Source of the DNA: Streptomyces sp. ISL-96
GTDB taxonomy: Bacteria > Actinomycetota > Actinomycetes > Streptomycetales > Streptomycetaceae
Direction: 5' to 3'
DNA: 64,000 nucleotides
Assembly: GCF_018614035.1 (NCBI RefSeq)
Contig: NZ_JAGGPA010000038.1
Coordinates: 1 to 64,000, forward strand
Part shown: one piece after another, positions 16,628 to 25,240 of the stretch
How positions within the stretch are numbered: the stretch's first letter is position 1
Layout of the letters: every line of letters begins with the position of its first letter
Position numbers and translations under genes: made by a program
The notes under the pieces: generated by a model
Seen by the model: only the letters and a program-made list of their open reading frames with translations
Told to the model about the DNA's origin: nothing
Databases searched by the model: none

Positions 16628-17752
16628 GTGGCAGCCATCGACCGGGCAGCAGCATCCGGAAAGTCCGGCGGAGGCTCGGGCACCGAAGCGCTGATGCGCG
16701 CCTCGCTGAGCGCTGTCGCGCCCGGCAAGGGACTGCGCGACGGCCTGGAGCGCATCCTCCGCGGCAACACCGGCGGTCTGATTGTCCTGGGTATGGACAA
16801 AACGGTCGAATCAATGTGTACCGGTGGATTCGTGCTGGATGTGGAATTCACCGCGACCCGACTCCGCGAGCTGTGCAAGCTCGACGGCGCGCTGATCCTC
16901 GACAAGGACATCACCAAGATCCTGCGGGCCGGCGTCCAGCTCGTACCGGACGCGTCGATCCCGACGGAGGAGACCGGCACCCGCCACCGTACGGCGGACC
17001 GCGTCTCCAAGCAGTGCAACTTCCCGGTCGTCTCGGTGTCACAGTCGATGCGCCTGATCGCGCTGTACGTCGACGGGGAGCGCCGCGTCCTGGAGGAGTC
17101 GGCGACGATCCTGTCCCGCGCGAACCAGGCCCTGGCCACCCTGGAGCGCTACAAGCTCCGCCTCGACGAGGTCGCGGGCACGCTGTCCGCGCTGGAGATC
17201 GAGGACCTGGTCACGGTCCGGGACGTGACGGCGGTGGCGCAGCGCCTGGAGATGGTGCGGCGCATCGCCACCGAGATCGCCGAGTACGTGGTGGAGCTGG
17301 GCACCGACGGACGCCTTCTCTCCCTCCAGCTCGACGAGTTGATCGCGGGTGTCGAGCCGGAGCGCGAGCTGGTCGTACGGGACTACGTGCCCGAGCCGAC
17401 GGCGAAGCGTTCCCGCACGGTCGACGAAGCGCTGACCGAGCTGGACGCGCTGCCCCACTCCGAGCTGCTCGAACTGCCCGTGGTGGCACGGGCGCTGGGG
17501 TACAGCGGGTCGCCCGAGACGCTGGACGCGGCGGTCTCGCCGCGTGGCTACCGGCTGCTGGCCAAGGTGCCGCGACTGCCCGGCGCGATCATCGAGCGGC
17601 TCGTCGAGCACTTCGGCGGCCTGCAGAAGCTGCTCGCCGCGAGCGTCGACGACCTGCAGACGGTCGACGGCGTCGGCGAGGCGCGGGCACGGTCGGTGCG
17701 CGAGGGGCTGTCCCGGCTGGCGGAGTCGTCGATCCTGGAACGGTACGTCTGA
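16628..17752 (+). CDS. disA: DNA integrity scanning diadenylate cyclase DisA
   Basis: Makes cyclic di-AMP from two ATP and scans DNA for branched structures. The 374-residue protein has the DAC domain at about residues 20-160 with the catalytic DGA (86-88) and RHR (119-121) motifs intact, a helical spine, and a C-terminal helix-hairpin-helix DNA-binding domain (LQTVDGVGEARARSVREGL). The GTG at 16628 has GGAGGAG 5-6 nt upstream. A GC hairpin terminator follows immediately. As the typical sole diadenylate cyclase of Streptomyces it would set c-di-AMP levels for K+ and cell-wall hydrolase control. Confidence 0.97.
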   Translation: MAAIDRAAASGKSGGGSGTEALMRASLSAVAPGKGLRDGLERILRGNTGGLIVLGMDKTVESMCTGGFVLDVEFTATRLRELCKLDGALILDKDITKILRAGVQLVPDASIPTEETGTRHRTADRVSKQCNFPVVSVSQSMRLIALYVDGERRVLEESATILSRANQALATLERYKLRLDEVAGTLSALEIEDLVTVRDVTAVAQRLEMVRRIATEIAEYVVELGTDGRLLSLQLDELIAGVEPERELVVRDYVPEPTAKRSRTVDEALTELDALPHSELLELPVVARALGYSGSPETLDAAVSPRGYRLLAKVPRLPGAIIERLVEHFGGLQKLLAASVDDLQTVDGVGEARARSVREGLSRLAESSILERYV

Positions 17753-17760
17753 GGGCAGCA

Positions 17761-17781
17761 CGCCGGTCCGCAGGACCGGCG
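17761..17781. terminator. Hairpin terminator after disA
   Basis: A perfect 9-bp stem with a 3-nt loop (CGCCGGTCC-GCA-GGACCGGCG) lies 8 bp past the disA stop. It sits between disA and the converging gene at 17796, so it can serve both strands. No U-tract follows, as is normal in Streptomyces. Confidence 0.7.
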
Positions 17782-17795
17782 CCCACCCTTCTTCG

Positions 17796-18704
17796 CTAGT
17801 CCTTCTTGAGGGTGAACGCCGCCGGGGACTTCGCGCCCGGCATCTCCAGCAGGTAGGTACCGTCGCCGACAGACGCCTCGGACGGCGTCTCGCACTTCGG
17901 CTCGCTCCGCTTGAGGTCCCACTCGACGGTGTGCTTGATGGTGCTGTGCGCGGGGACGCGGAGCAGCATGCTGCCGGGGGCCCGCGGGCAGTCCTTCGAG
18001 GACCACACCGTCTTGTTGTCGTCGTCGGTGATCGTGAGTACGGCGGCCTTCGGTCCGAAGTCGACCTTGCAGGCGGCGCCCGACAGGTTCTCCGCGATCA
18101 GCTCGAACTTGGGCTTCTCACCGGGCTCGTACTCGTTCTTGACGCTGCGCAGCGACAACTCCACCGTGGACGCGTTGCAGTCGGGGAGGCTGGAGCCGGC
18201 CGGTACGCGCTGACCACCGCCGCCACCGCCCCCGCCGAAGCCGCTGCCGCCGCCCGCTCCGGCGCCGCCGTCTTCGCCGGAACCGTCGCCGCCGCCGTCA
18301 CCCGCGCCGCCGCTGCCTGTGGCGCCGTCACTGGCGCCGGCACCGCCGCTGCCCGCGTCCGTACCGGCGCCGCCGCCGTCCTCGCCACCGCCGCCGCCGT
18401 CGCCGTCACCACCGTCGCTGCTGCCGCTGCCGCCGTTGTCGGCGCCGCCGCTGTCCGTGCCGCGCGGGTCGCCCCGGCCGCCCGGGTCCTCGGTGATGGC
18501 GGGGCCCGACGAGTCCGGTCCGGGGGTAATGGTGGACGGCGCGGGCGTGGCGCCGCTGTGGGCGCCGTCGTTCTTGTCGCCACTGCCGCCCGCGGACATG
18601 ACGATCCATAGGATCACCAGTGCGAGCAGCACCAGCAGGGACAGCGCGACTGCCCTCCGGCGCCAGTAAATGGAGGAGGGAAGCGGCCCGACTGGATTGC
18701 GCAT
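17796..18704 (-). CDS. Gly-rich membrane-anchored protein, function unknown
   Basis: A 302-residue protein with a short cytoplasmic basic start (SSIYWRRRA) and one helix (about residues 19-37, VALSLLVLLALVILWIVMS). A roughly 120-residue low-complexity Gly/Ser/Asp linker follows, then a globular C-terminal domain of about 125 residues with three to four cysteines (SLPDCNAST, GAACKVDFG, SKDCPRAPG, EPKCETPS), probably disulfide-bonded outside the cell. The start ATG 18704 was chosen because the basic-helix pattern follows directly; an upstream start adds 17 unconvincing residues. It converges on disA across a hairpin. The linker suggests a tethered domain held in the wall; its ligand is unknown. 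Confidence 0.72.
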   Translation of the reverse strand: MRNPVGPLPSSIYWRRRAVALSLLVLLALVILWIVMSAGGSGDKNDGAHSGATPAPSTITPGPDSSGPAITEDPGGRGDPRGTDSGGADNGGSGSSDGGDGDGGGGGEDGGGAGTDAGSGGAGASDGATGSGGAGDGGGDGSGEDGGAGAGGGSGFGGGGGGGGQRVPAGSSLPDCNASTVELSLRSVKNEYEPGEKPKFELIAENLSGAACKVDFGPKAAVLTITDDDNKTVWSSKDCPRAPGSMLLRVPAHSTIKHTVEWDLKRSEPKCETPSEASVGDGTYLLEMPGAKSPAAFTLKKD

Positions 18705-18986
18705 AGATCCCACGGCGCAAACTGTACGAGAGATCGTGGCCAACTCCTGCCCCACCCGCCGCCTCAGCCCCCAACTTTCGCACGATCATCATTTCGCACC
18801 GCCGCTGCCCGCCCCTGTCTTTCGTCGGGTCCGGCGCCTGGCGATCGCCGCATGTGACGGCCGGGCAGCCGTCCCGGAAGCTGATTCTGAAGTGGTCTGC
18901 CGATACGAAGAGTTCGCCTCGCGTGCGGTGGCAGCGGCCGAGCCTCGTCCGGCCCCGCGCAGAAACATGTCAGGATCGGTGGTGCC

Positions 18987-19907
18987 ATGACTGCGACAAG
19001 CGAGATCACCACGAACGCGACCGACGCCGCCGCCACCGCGGCCCTCCACTCCCCCGTCATCGCGTGGTTCGACGCGAACGCCCGCGACCTCCCCTGGCGC
19101 CGCCCCGAAGCGGGCGCCTGGGCCGTGATGGTCAGCGAGTTCATGCTCCAGCAGACGCCGGTGAGCCGGGTCCTGCCGGTGTACGAGCAGTGGATGCAGC
19201 GCTGGCCGCGCCCCGCCGACCTGGCCGCCGACGCCCCCGGTGAGGCGGTCCGCGCCTGGGGCAGGCTCGGCTATCCGCGCCGCGCGCTGCGGCTGCACGG
19301 CGCGGCCGTAGCGATAAGGGACCGGCACAACGGCGAAGTACCGAGCGACCACGGCCAGCTCCTGGCCCTGCCCGGGATCGGCGAGTACACGGCCGCGGCC
19401 GTCGCCTCCTTCGCGTTCGGCCAGCGGCACCCGGTCCTCGACACGAACGTCCGGCGTGTCTTCGCCCGTACGGTCACCGGCATCCAGTACCCGCCGAACG
19501 CCACCACCGCCGCCGAGCGCAGGCTCGCCCGCTCCCTCCTCCCCGGCGACGAGGCGCGGGCGGCCCGCTGGGCGGCCGCCTCCATGGAGCTCGGCGCGCT
19601 CGTGTGCACCGCGAAGAGCCCGGACTGCGGGCGCTGCCCGGTCTCGGAGCAGTGCGCGTGGCGGCTGGCGGGCAAGCCGGCGCATGTGGGGGCGCCGCGG
19701 CGCGGTCAGACGTACGCCGGTACGGACCGCCAGGTGCGGGGCAAACTCCTCGCCGTCCTCAGGGACGCGGTCGATCCGGTGCCGCAGGCGGCGCTCGACG
19801 CGGTGTGGCACGAGCCGGTGCAGCGGGCGCGGGCGCTGGACGGGCTGGTCGCCGACGGACTCGTGGAGCCTTTGGAGAACGGCGTCTACCGGCTGCCTGT
19901 GGGATGA
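18987..19907 (+). CDS. mutY: A/G-specific adenine glycosylase
   Basis: Removes adenine mispaired with 8-oxoguanine in base-excision repair. The 306-residue protein has the HhH-GPD fold: catalytic Glu in SEFMLQQTPVSRV, helix-hairpin-helix LLALPGIGEYTAAAVASF, and catalytic Asp in PVLDTNVRRVFAR. The [4Fe-4S] ligands have spacing Cx6Cx2Cx5C (CTAKSPDCGRCPVSEQC). It lacks the C-terminal NUDIX-like 8-oxoG recognition domain of E. coli MutY (about 350 residues), as is common in actinobacteria. The 282 bp upstream hold no gene I can support. Confidence 0.95.
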   Translation: MTATSEITTNATDAAATAALHSPVIAWFDANARDLPWRRPEAGAWAVMVSEFMLQQTPVSRVLPVYEQWMQRWPRPADLAADAPGEAVRAWGRLGYPRRALRLHGAAVAIRDRHNGEVPSDHGQLLALPGIGEYTAAAVASFAFGQRHPVLDTNVRRVFARTVTGIQYPPNATTAAERRLARSLLPGDEARAARWAAASMELGALVCTAKSPDCGRCPVSEQCAWRLAGKPAHVGAPRRGQTYAGTDRQVRGKLLAVLRDAVDPVPQAALDAVWHEPVQRARALDGLVADGLVEPLENGVYRLPVG

Positions 19908-20035
19908 GCCGGGGCGAGCTGGGATGTGCACAGCCCGGCCACAACTCCGTTACACAACCGATGGACAGCCGTGCGTTTGCCGACGGCTGACCCGCACAGT
20001 GCCGTGACAACGCCTCCGTAGCGTCATCGCCGTAA

Positions 20036-20061
20036 GCAAGCAGGTCACGGGGTCTGCTTGC
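20036..20061 (+). promoter_or_regulatory. Inverted repeat in the sigE upstream region
   Basis: A perfect 8-bp inverted repeat (GCAAGCAG-10 nt-CTGCTTGC) ends 23 bp before the sigE start and just ahead of the GGAGG ribosome site. It could be a CseB operator half-site pair or a leader hairpin. I see no basis to decide between them. Confidence 0.4.
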
Positions 20062-20084
20062 CAGTGGACGGAGGCGGTTCTGAC

Positions 20085-20642
20085 ATGGCACACGGCGAGG
20101 TGCTCGAATTTGAAGAGTACGTACGCACTCGGCAGGATGCCCTGCTGCGGAGCGCCAGGCGTCTGGTCCCCGATCCGGTGGACGCCCAGGACCTTCTCCA
20201 GACCGCGCTGGTGCGTACGTACGGCCGCTGGGACGGCATAGCGGACAAGTCCCTGGCCGACGCCTATCTGCGCCGCGTCATGATCAACACGCGGACCGAG
20301 TGGTGGCGTGCCCGCAAGCTCGAAGAGGTCCCGACCGAGCAGCTGCCGGACGCGAGCGTCGAGGACGGCAGCGAGCAGCGTGCGGACCGTGCGCTGCTGA
20401 TGGACATTCTCGGCGTACTGGCACCCAAGCAGCGCAGCGTAGTCGTGCTGCGACACTGGGAGCAGATGAGCACCGAGGAGACGGCCGCAGCGCTCGGCAT
20501 GTCGGCGGGTACGGTCAAGAGCACGCTGCACCGGGCGCTGGCCCGTCTCCGGCAGGAGCTGGAGAGCCGCGAACTGGACGCGTACGCCCTGGAGCGTGCG
20601 GAGCAGGGTGACGAACGGGGGATGGAGCGTTGCGCGGCCTAG
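20085..20642 (+). CDS. sigE: ECF sigma factor SigE (cell envelope stress)
   Basis: Group 4 sigma factor that directs the cell-wall stress regulon. The 185-residue protein has region 2 (LLRSARRLVPDPVDAQDLLQ, then LADAYLRRVMINTRTEWWR) and region 4 (MSTEETAAALGMSAGTVKST). It closely matches my memory of S. coelicolor SigE from GEVLEFEEYVRTRQDALL onward. The ATG at 20085 is preceded by GGACGGAGG. There is no anti-sigma gene; control is transcriptional through CseB/CseC, encoded downstream. The sigE stop overlaps the cseA start. Confidence 0.96.
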   Translation: MAHGEVLEFEEYVRTRQDALLRSARRLVPDPVDAQDLLQTALVRTYGRWDGIADKSLADAYLRRVMINTRTEWWRARKLEEVPTEQLPDASVEDGSEQRADRALLMDILGVLAPKQRSVVVLRHWEQMSTEETAAALGMSAGTVKSTLHRALARLRQELESRELDAYALERAEQGDERGMERCAA

Positions 20643-21292
20643 GCAGGGGCGGCAGGTTCTCAGTGGCGGCGGGTGGCACGGCGGCGGCCGGCGTCGCCGC
20701 CGTCGGCCTGTTCGTGGTGGCGTGCAACGCCGGGGGGACGGGCGCGCGGGACGCGGGTCCGGCGCGTACGGATCCGGTCGCCAGAGCGACTCCTTCGGCG
20801 GGCGAGTCGCCGCCTCCGGCCACGAAGCTGGTGAACCCGGTCGCGCTGCTCCGCGGCGATCCGAAGGTCAGCGACACGGTGAAGCGGGACCTGAAGCCGT
20901 GCGTCAAGGACGAGTACCCGGTCGACGCGTCGTACGGGAAGCTGACCGGCGGGCCGGCCAATGACGTCGTGGTCAATGTGATGACGTGCGGGGACGCCGT
21001 GGGCATCGGGACGTACGTGTACCGGGAGGACGGGGGCGCGTACGAGAACGTCTTCGCCGCAGAGGCGCCCGCGGTGTACGCGGAGATCGACCGCGGGGAC
21101 CTGGTGCTGACGAAGCCGGTCTACGGGGAGAACGATCCCATGGCGTATCCGTCCGGCGAAGAAGTGATCACGTACCGCTGGGTGGGGAACAAGTTCACCG
21201 TGCACGACCAGGTGCACAACGACTTCAGCCGTGCGGTCGGCGGGGACGGGGACGGATCAGAGCAGGACCCGCCCGCCCCGTCGGGCAACTGA
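20630..21292 (+). CDS. cseA: Lipoprotein CseA, negative modulator of the SigE system
   Basis: The 220-residue lipoprotein has a signal sequence and a lipobox ending VVAC, with Cys32 as the lipidation site. The mature part has two further cysteines (LKPCVKDEY and VMTCGD) that probably pair. It matches the S. coelicolor CseA pattern GTGARDxGPARTD near the N-terminus. The TTG at 20630 overlaps the sigE stop by 13 bp and has GGGGGATGGAG just upstream, so translation is coupled; a later GTG at 20660 is less likely. In S. coelicolor, loss of CseA raises sigE transcription. Confidence 0.92.
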   Translation: MRGLGRGGRFSVAAGGTAAAGVAAVGLFVVACNAGGTGARDAGPARTDPVARATPSAGESPPPATKLVNPVALLRGDPKVSDTVKRDLKPCVKDEYPVDASYGKLTGGPANDVVVNVMTCGDAVGIGTYVYREDGGAYENVFAAEAPAVYAEIDRGDLVLTKPVYGENDPMAYPSGEEVITYRWVGNKFTVHDQVHNDFSRAVGGDGDGSEQDPPAPSGN

Positions 21293-21328
21293 GAGAACTC
21301 GAAGAGCTGAGAGGACAGAGAGCAGAGG

Positions 21329-22033
21329 ATGGCCGAGACCCATGTCCTGTTCGTGGAGGACGATGACGTCATCCGCGAGGCAACACAGCTGGCGCTGGAG
21401 CGCGACGGCTTCGTGGTCACCGCCATGCCCGACGGGCTTTCCGGTCTTGAGGCCTTCCGCCGCGACCAGCCGGACATCGCGCTGCTCGATGTGATGGTGC
21501 CCGGCCTGGACGGGGTGAGCCTGTGCCGGCGTATCAGGGACGAGTCGACGGTGCCGGTGATCATGCTGTCGGCGCGGGCCGACTCGATCGACGTCGTACT
21601 GGGCCTGGAGGCGGGGGCCGACGACTATGTGACGAAGCCTTTCGACGGTGCGGTGCTCGTGGCCCGTATCCGGGCGGTGCTGCGCCGCTTCGGGCATGCG
21701 GGCCGGGCGGCGGGCGGGACGTACGACGACGGCGCGGGGCCGGACGGCGGGCTGCTCGTCTTCGGTGACCTGGAGGTCGACACCGAGGGCATGGAGGTCC
21801 GCAAGGGCGGCGTGCCGGTCGGGCTGACGCCGACGGAGATGCGGCTACTGCTGGAGTTCTCGTCCGCGCCGGGCACGGTGCTGTCGCGCGACAAGCTGCT
21901 GGAGCGGGTCTGGGACTACGGGTGGGGCGGGGACACACGGGTCGTGGACGTCCATGTGCAGCGCCTGCGGACCAAGATCGGCCAGGACCGCATCGAGACG
22001 GTCCGGGGCTTCGGCTACAAGTTGAAGGCCTGA
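21329..22033 (+). CDS. cseB: Response regulator CseB (OmpR family)
   Basis: Activates sigE transcription when phosphorylated by CseC. The 234-residue protein has a receiver domain with the acidic pocket EDDD at 10-13, phospho-acceptor Asp54 (LLDVMVPGLDG) and conserved Lys in DYVTKPF. A C-terminal winged helix follows (PTEMRLLLEF, then WGGDTRVVDVHVQRLRTKIG). It lies 36 bp after cseA with an AGAGG ribosome site and 5 bp before cseC. Confidence 0.96.
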   Translation: MAETHVLFVEDDDVIREATQLALERDGFVVTAMPDGLSGLEAFRRDQPDIALLDVMVPGLDGVSLCRRIRDESTVPVIMLSARADSIDVVLGLEAGADDYVTKPFDGAVLVARIRAVLRRFGHAGRAAGGTYDDGAGPDGGLLVFGDLEVDTEGMEVRKGGVPVGLTPTEMRLLLEFSSAPGTVLSRDKLLERVWDYGWGGDTRVVDVHVQRLRTKIGQDRIETVRGFGYKLKA

Positions 22034-22038
22034 GCACC

Positions 22039-23361
22039 ATGCGCCTCGCACTGCGCACCGGCGTCCGCTGGAAGATCAGCATCGCCATCGCCGCGGTCGG
22101 CGCGCTCATCGCCATCGCGCTCAGCCTTGTCGTGCACAACTCGGCCCGCGTCTCGATGCTGGACAACGCCCGCGACGTACAGGTGGAGCGCCTGGAGTTC
22201 GCCCACCGCTGGTACGAGTCCTCGCGCGAGCCCAGGTTCGGTACCAAGCTCAACGACCCGGCCCTGCCCGAAGAGCTCAAGGCGAGCATGGCGAACGGCC
22301 GCCGCGCGACCTATGTCACGGAGCGCCACAACGGTGTGCCCGACGTATGGGCCGCCGCCCCTCTCGGCAACGGTGACGTCCTGTCCCTGCACACCCGGTT
22401 CACCGACCGCAGTGTCACGATCATGGACGAACTCGACCGCGCCCTGGTCATCGGCTCGGTCTCGGTCGTCTTCGGCGGCTGCGCGCTCGGGGTGCTGATC
22501 GGCGGGCAGCTCTCGCGCCGCCTGCGCAAGGCGGCCACCGCCGCCGGAAAGGTCGCGCAGGGCAATACGGAAGTTCGCGTACGGGATGCCATCGGGGGCC
22601 TCGTACGCGACGAGACCGACGAGCTCGCGCGCGCCGTCGACGCCATGACGGACGCGCTCCAGGAGCGGCTGGAAGCGGAGCGCCGCGTCACCGCGGACAT
22701 CGCCCACGAACTGCGCACCCCCGTCACCGGCCTGCTCACGGCGGCCGAACTGCTGCCGCCCGGCCGCCCCACCGAGCTCGTACGCGACCGGGCCCAGGCG
22801 ATGCGGACGCTCGTCGAGGACGTGCTGGAGGTCGCACGGCTCGACAGCGCGGCGGAGCGGGCCGAGCTTCAGGAGATCGCGCTCGGCGAGTTCGTCAGCC
22901 GCCGGGTCGCGCTCGTCGACCCGGACGCGGTGGTGCGCGTGGTGCACGAGTCATGGGTGAACACCGACCCGCGCCGCCTGGAACGCATCCTCGGCAATCT
23001 GCTGGGCAACGCCGCCAAGCACGGCAAGGCGCCGTTCGAGGTCACCGTCGAGGGCCGGGTCGTACGCGTACGGGACCACGGGCCCGGGTTCCCCGAGGCG
23101 CTGCTGAAGGAGGGGCCGAGCCGGTTCCGTACGGGCAGCAGCGACCGGGCCGGCCGCGGGCACGGCCTGGGCCTGACGATCGCCGTCGGCCAGGCCCGCG
23201 TCCTCGGGGCGCGCCTCACCTTCCGTAACGCGCACCAGGACGGCGGCGCGATCGCGGTGCTGTGGCTGCCGGAACACGCGCCGACCACCACGGGCAGCTT
23301 GCCGATCGTGCAGCTGCCGGAGCTGCCCGACGCCGGGTGGCGGTCACGGTCACGGACCTAG
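22039..23361 (+). CDS. cseC: Sensor histidine kinase CseC
   Basis: Membrane kinase that senses cell-wall damage and phosphorylates CseB. The 440-residue protein has helices at about 10-32 and 136-157 enclosing a sensor loop of about 100 residues, then a HAMP-like region. The dimerisation domain has His223 in DIAHELRTP, followed by HATPase motifs: NLLGNAAKHG (N box), VRDHGPGFP (G1) and GRGHGLGLTI (G2). The ATG at 22039 lies 5 bp after cseB. Its last 4 bp overlap the end of the converging VOC gene. Confidence 0.95.
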   Translation: MRLALRTGVRWKISIAIAAVGALIAIALSLVVHNSARVSMLDNARDVQVERLEFAHRWYESSREPRFGTKLNDPALPEELKASMANGRRATYVTERHNGVPDVWAAAPLGNGDVLSLHTRFTDRSVTIMDELDRALVIGSVSVVFGGCALGVLIGGQLSRRLRKAATAAGKVAQGNTEVRVRDAIGGLVRDETDELARAVDAMTDALQERLEAERRVTADIAHELRTPVTGLLTAAELLPPGRPTELVRDRAQAMRTLVEDVLEVARLDSAAERAELQEIALGEFVSRRVALVDPDAVVRVVHESWVNTDPRRLERILGNLLGNAAKHGKAPFEVTVEGRVVRVRDHGPGFPEALLKEGPSRFRTGSSDRAGRGHGLGLTIAVGQARVLGARLTFRNAHQDGGAIAVLWLPEHAPTTTGSLPIVQLPELPDAGWRSRSRT

Positions 23362-23804
23362 CAGGCCCAGTCCTTCTCCATGTCCAGGTCGCCCTGCCGG
23401 GCCTGGGTGAACGAGAACCAGTTCCCGGAGTCGTCCCGGAAGATCGCCTCTGTGCCGTACGGACGCTCCTGCGGCGCCTGCAGGAACTCGACCCCGCGCG
23501 CCTTGAGCGTCTCGTAGTCCCCGTGGACGTCGTCCGTGGCAAGGACACCGGCCCCCAGCACTCCCTTGGATACGAGCTTCTTGATCGCGTCGGCGGACTC
23601 GGGATCCATCGCGGGCGGCCCCGGAGTCATGAGCGTCAGCACGACGTCGGGCTGGTCCTTCGCCCCGACGGTCAGCCAGCGCATCCCGCCCTCGCCGATG
23701 GTCATGTCCGTACGGACTTCGAGTCCGAGCTTCTCGGTGTAGAACTCCTTGGCCCGGTCCTGGTCCAGGACCCAGACGGTGGAAATGGCAAGTCCCTTGA
23801 TCAT
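23358..23804 (-). CDS. VOC-family (glyoxalase/bleomycin resistance-like) protein
   Basis: A 148-residue protein with two beta-alpha-beta-beta-beta units of the vicinal oxygen chelate fold: ISTVWVLDQDRAKEFYTEKL at the N-terminus and VLATDDVHGDYETLKARG, then ATGTEAIFRDDSGNWF-like strands (GTEAIFRDDSGNWFSF). The ATG at 23804 has GAGGAG about 8 nt upstream. It converges on cseC with a 4-bp overlap, and an AraC-type regulator gene lies just upstream on the same strand. The metal ligands are not clear and the substrate is unknown. Confidence 0.86.
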   Translation of the reverse strand: MIKGLAISTVWVLDQDRAKEFYTEKLGLEVRTDMTIGEGGMRWLTVGAKDQPDVVLTLMTPGPPAMDPESADAIKKLVSKGVLGAGVLATDDVHGDYETLKARGVEFLQAPQERPYGTEAIFRDDSGNWFSFTQARQGDLDMEKDWAC

Positions 23805-23874
23805 GGAGAGCTCCTCGGAGGGGTGTTTCAGTGCCGCTTTCGGCGCTGCACGGTCACCGTAGGCAGCGGGCGCT

Positions 23875-24348
23875 TTACCGCGCTTCCTCGGAATTGCGGT
23901 CGTTCATCTCGGGGAAGGCTCCGGCCCAGAGCATCGCGTAGCACCCGGGTATCAGCGCGGCCCCGCGCCGCACGTGCTGGGTGCGGTAGTCGCTCGGCGA
24001 CAGCCCGGTCTGCTTCTTGAAGCGCGCGGAGAAGGTGCCGAGGCTGGTGAAGCCGACCAGCACGCAGATCTCGGTGACGGACAGATTCGCCGAGCGCAGC
24101 ATCTCCTCGGCGCGCTCTATGCGTCTGCGTGACAGGTACTGGCCGGGCGTCTCGCCGTACACCGCCTTGAAGGCGCGGATGAAGTGGTACCGCGAGTAGC
24201 CGGCATGCGCCGACACCGCGTCCAGGTCGAGCGGCTCGGCCCAGTCGCGGTCCATGGCGTCTTTGGCGAGGCGCAGCTGTCGCAGGTGTGCGAGGTGCGC
24301 GGTCACCGGAGTCGTGGTGTCCACGTCTTCGATGCTGACATGCGCCAC
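23875..24348 (-). CDS. AraC-family helix-turn-helix regulator
   Basis: A short regulator (157 residues from GTG 24348) consisting mainly of the AraC DNA-binding domain. Two helix-turn-helices are visible: LDLDAVSAHAGYSRYHFIRA and LSVTEICVLVGFTSLGTFSA, followed by FKKQTGLSPSDYR. It lacks a separate N-terminal sensory domain. The start is uncertain: AGGGG lies about 10 nt before GTG 24348, GTG 24339 is close behind, and an ATG about 90 nt upstream is also open. It lies 70 bp upstream of the VOC gene on the same strand and probably controls it. Confidence 0.84.
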   Translation of the reverse strand: MAHVSIEDVDTTTPVTAHLAHLRQLRLAKDAMDRDWAEPLDLDAVSAHAGYSRYHFIRAFKAVYGETPGQYLSRRRIERAEEMLRSANLSVTEICVLVGFTSLGTFSARFKKQTGLSPSDYRTQHVRRGAALIPGCYAMLWAGAFPEMNDRNSEEAR

Positions 24349-24529
24349 TGACAACGACCCCTGGCGCGCATGCGCATCCCGGGGGCCGTGGGGTTGCGGG
24401 AGGCCGTGGGCTCCGGCGATTTCCTCGACCTTGGCGACCATCGATCTGGTGAGCCAGGCGCACGGCCAGGCTCCGGGGGTCACGCGCTGACGCGGATCAC
24501 GCGCCGGCACGGTCAGCCACTGACGGAGG

Positions 24530-25240
24530 TCAGATGCTGACGCCCTCCGCACGGAGGAAGGACACCGGGTTGATCGCGGTGCCGTAGTTCGGCGTCGTAC
24601 GGATCTCGAAGTGCAGGTGCGGGCCGCTGGAGTTTCCGGTGTTGCCGGAGAGGGCTATGCGCTCGCCCGTCTTGACCTTCTCGCCGGGGGTCACCTGGAT
24701 CTTGGACAGGTGCGCGTACTGCGAGTACGTGCCGTTGGCGTGCTTGATCACGATCGCGTTGCCGTACGCCGGCCCGTCACCGCCACCGTTGGGGCCCGCC
24801 TTCACGACGGTGCCGCCGTGCACGGCGTCGACCGGGGTGCCGACCGGCACCGCGAAGTCCTGGCCCGAGTGCTTGCTCGCCCACATGCCACCTCCCTTGC
24901 CGTACGTCGCGCTGAGCGAGTACTGCTTGACGGGCTTCTGCCAGGAGGGCGCCTTCTTGGCCTTGGCCTTCGCCGCGGCGGCAGCCTTGGCCTTCGCCGC
25001 AGCCTTCTTCACGTCGGCCGCCTTCTTGGCGTCGGCAGCGGCCTTCTTCGCACTGTCGGCGGCCTTGGCCTGAACCACGGCCTGCTTCTCGACGGCCGCG
25101 GCAGCGGTCCCCTCGGCGGCGAACGCCACGCCCGCCGTGCCGAGCATCATCGACGCGCCGAGCCCGGCGGCCATGACAGCGTTGCGACGGGTACGGACGG
25201 ACGAGGTGCGGGCGCGGGAGAACATGTCGAACTTCGTCAT
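24530..25240 (-). CDS. Secreted M23 family metallopeptidase (LytM domain)
   Basis: Predicted peptidoglycan endopeptidase. The 236-residue preprotein has a signal peptide (basic MTKFDMFSRARTSSVRTRR, hydrophobic core, AFA cleavage near residue 42). An Ala/Lys-rich coiled-coil-like region follows (about 55-95, AAADAKKAADVKKAAAKAK), then the M23 domain with zinc ligands HSGQDFAVPVG (His and Asp) and HLHFEIR. The ATG at 25240 has GGAGG about 9 nt upstream. A small GC hairpin lies in the leader. It is divergent from the NACHT gene and marks the core-side border of the accessory island. Confidence 0.93.
   Translation of the reverse strand: MTKFDMFSRARTSSVRTRRNAVMAAGLGASMMLGTAGVAFAAEGTAAAAVEKQAVVQAKAADSAKKAAADAKKAADVKKAAAKAKAAAAAKAKAKKAPSWQKPVKQYSLSATYGKGGGMWASKHSGQDFAVPVGTPVDAVHGGTVVKAGPNGGGDGPAYGNAIVIKHANGTYSQYAHLSKIQVTPGEKVKTGERIALSGNTGNSSGPHLHFEIRTTPNYGTAINPVSFLRAEGVSI

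Noticed and set aside
18705..18986. A small gene between the Gly-rich protein gene and mutY.
   Set aside because: The open frames lack a ribosome site, recognisable composition or any domain; they overlap probable promoters.
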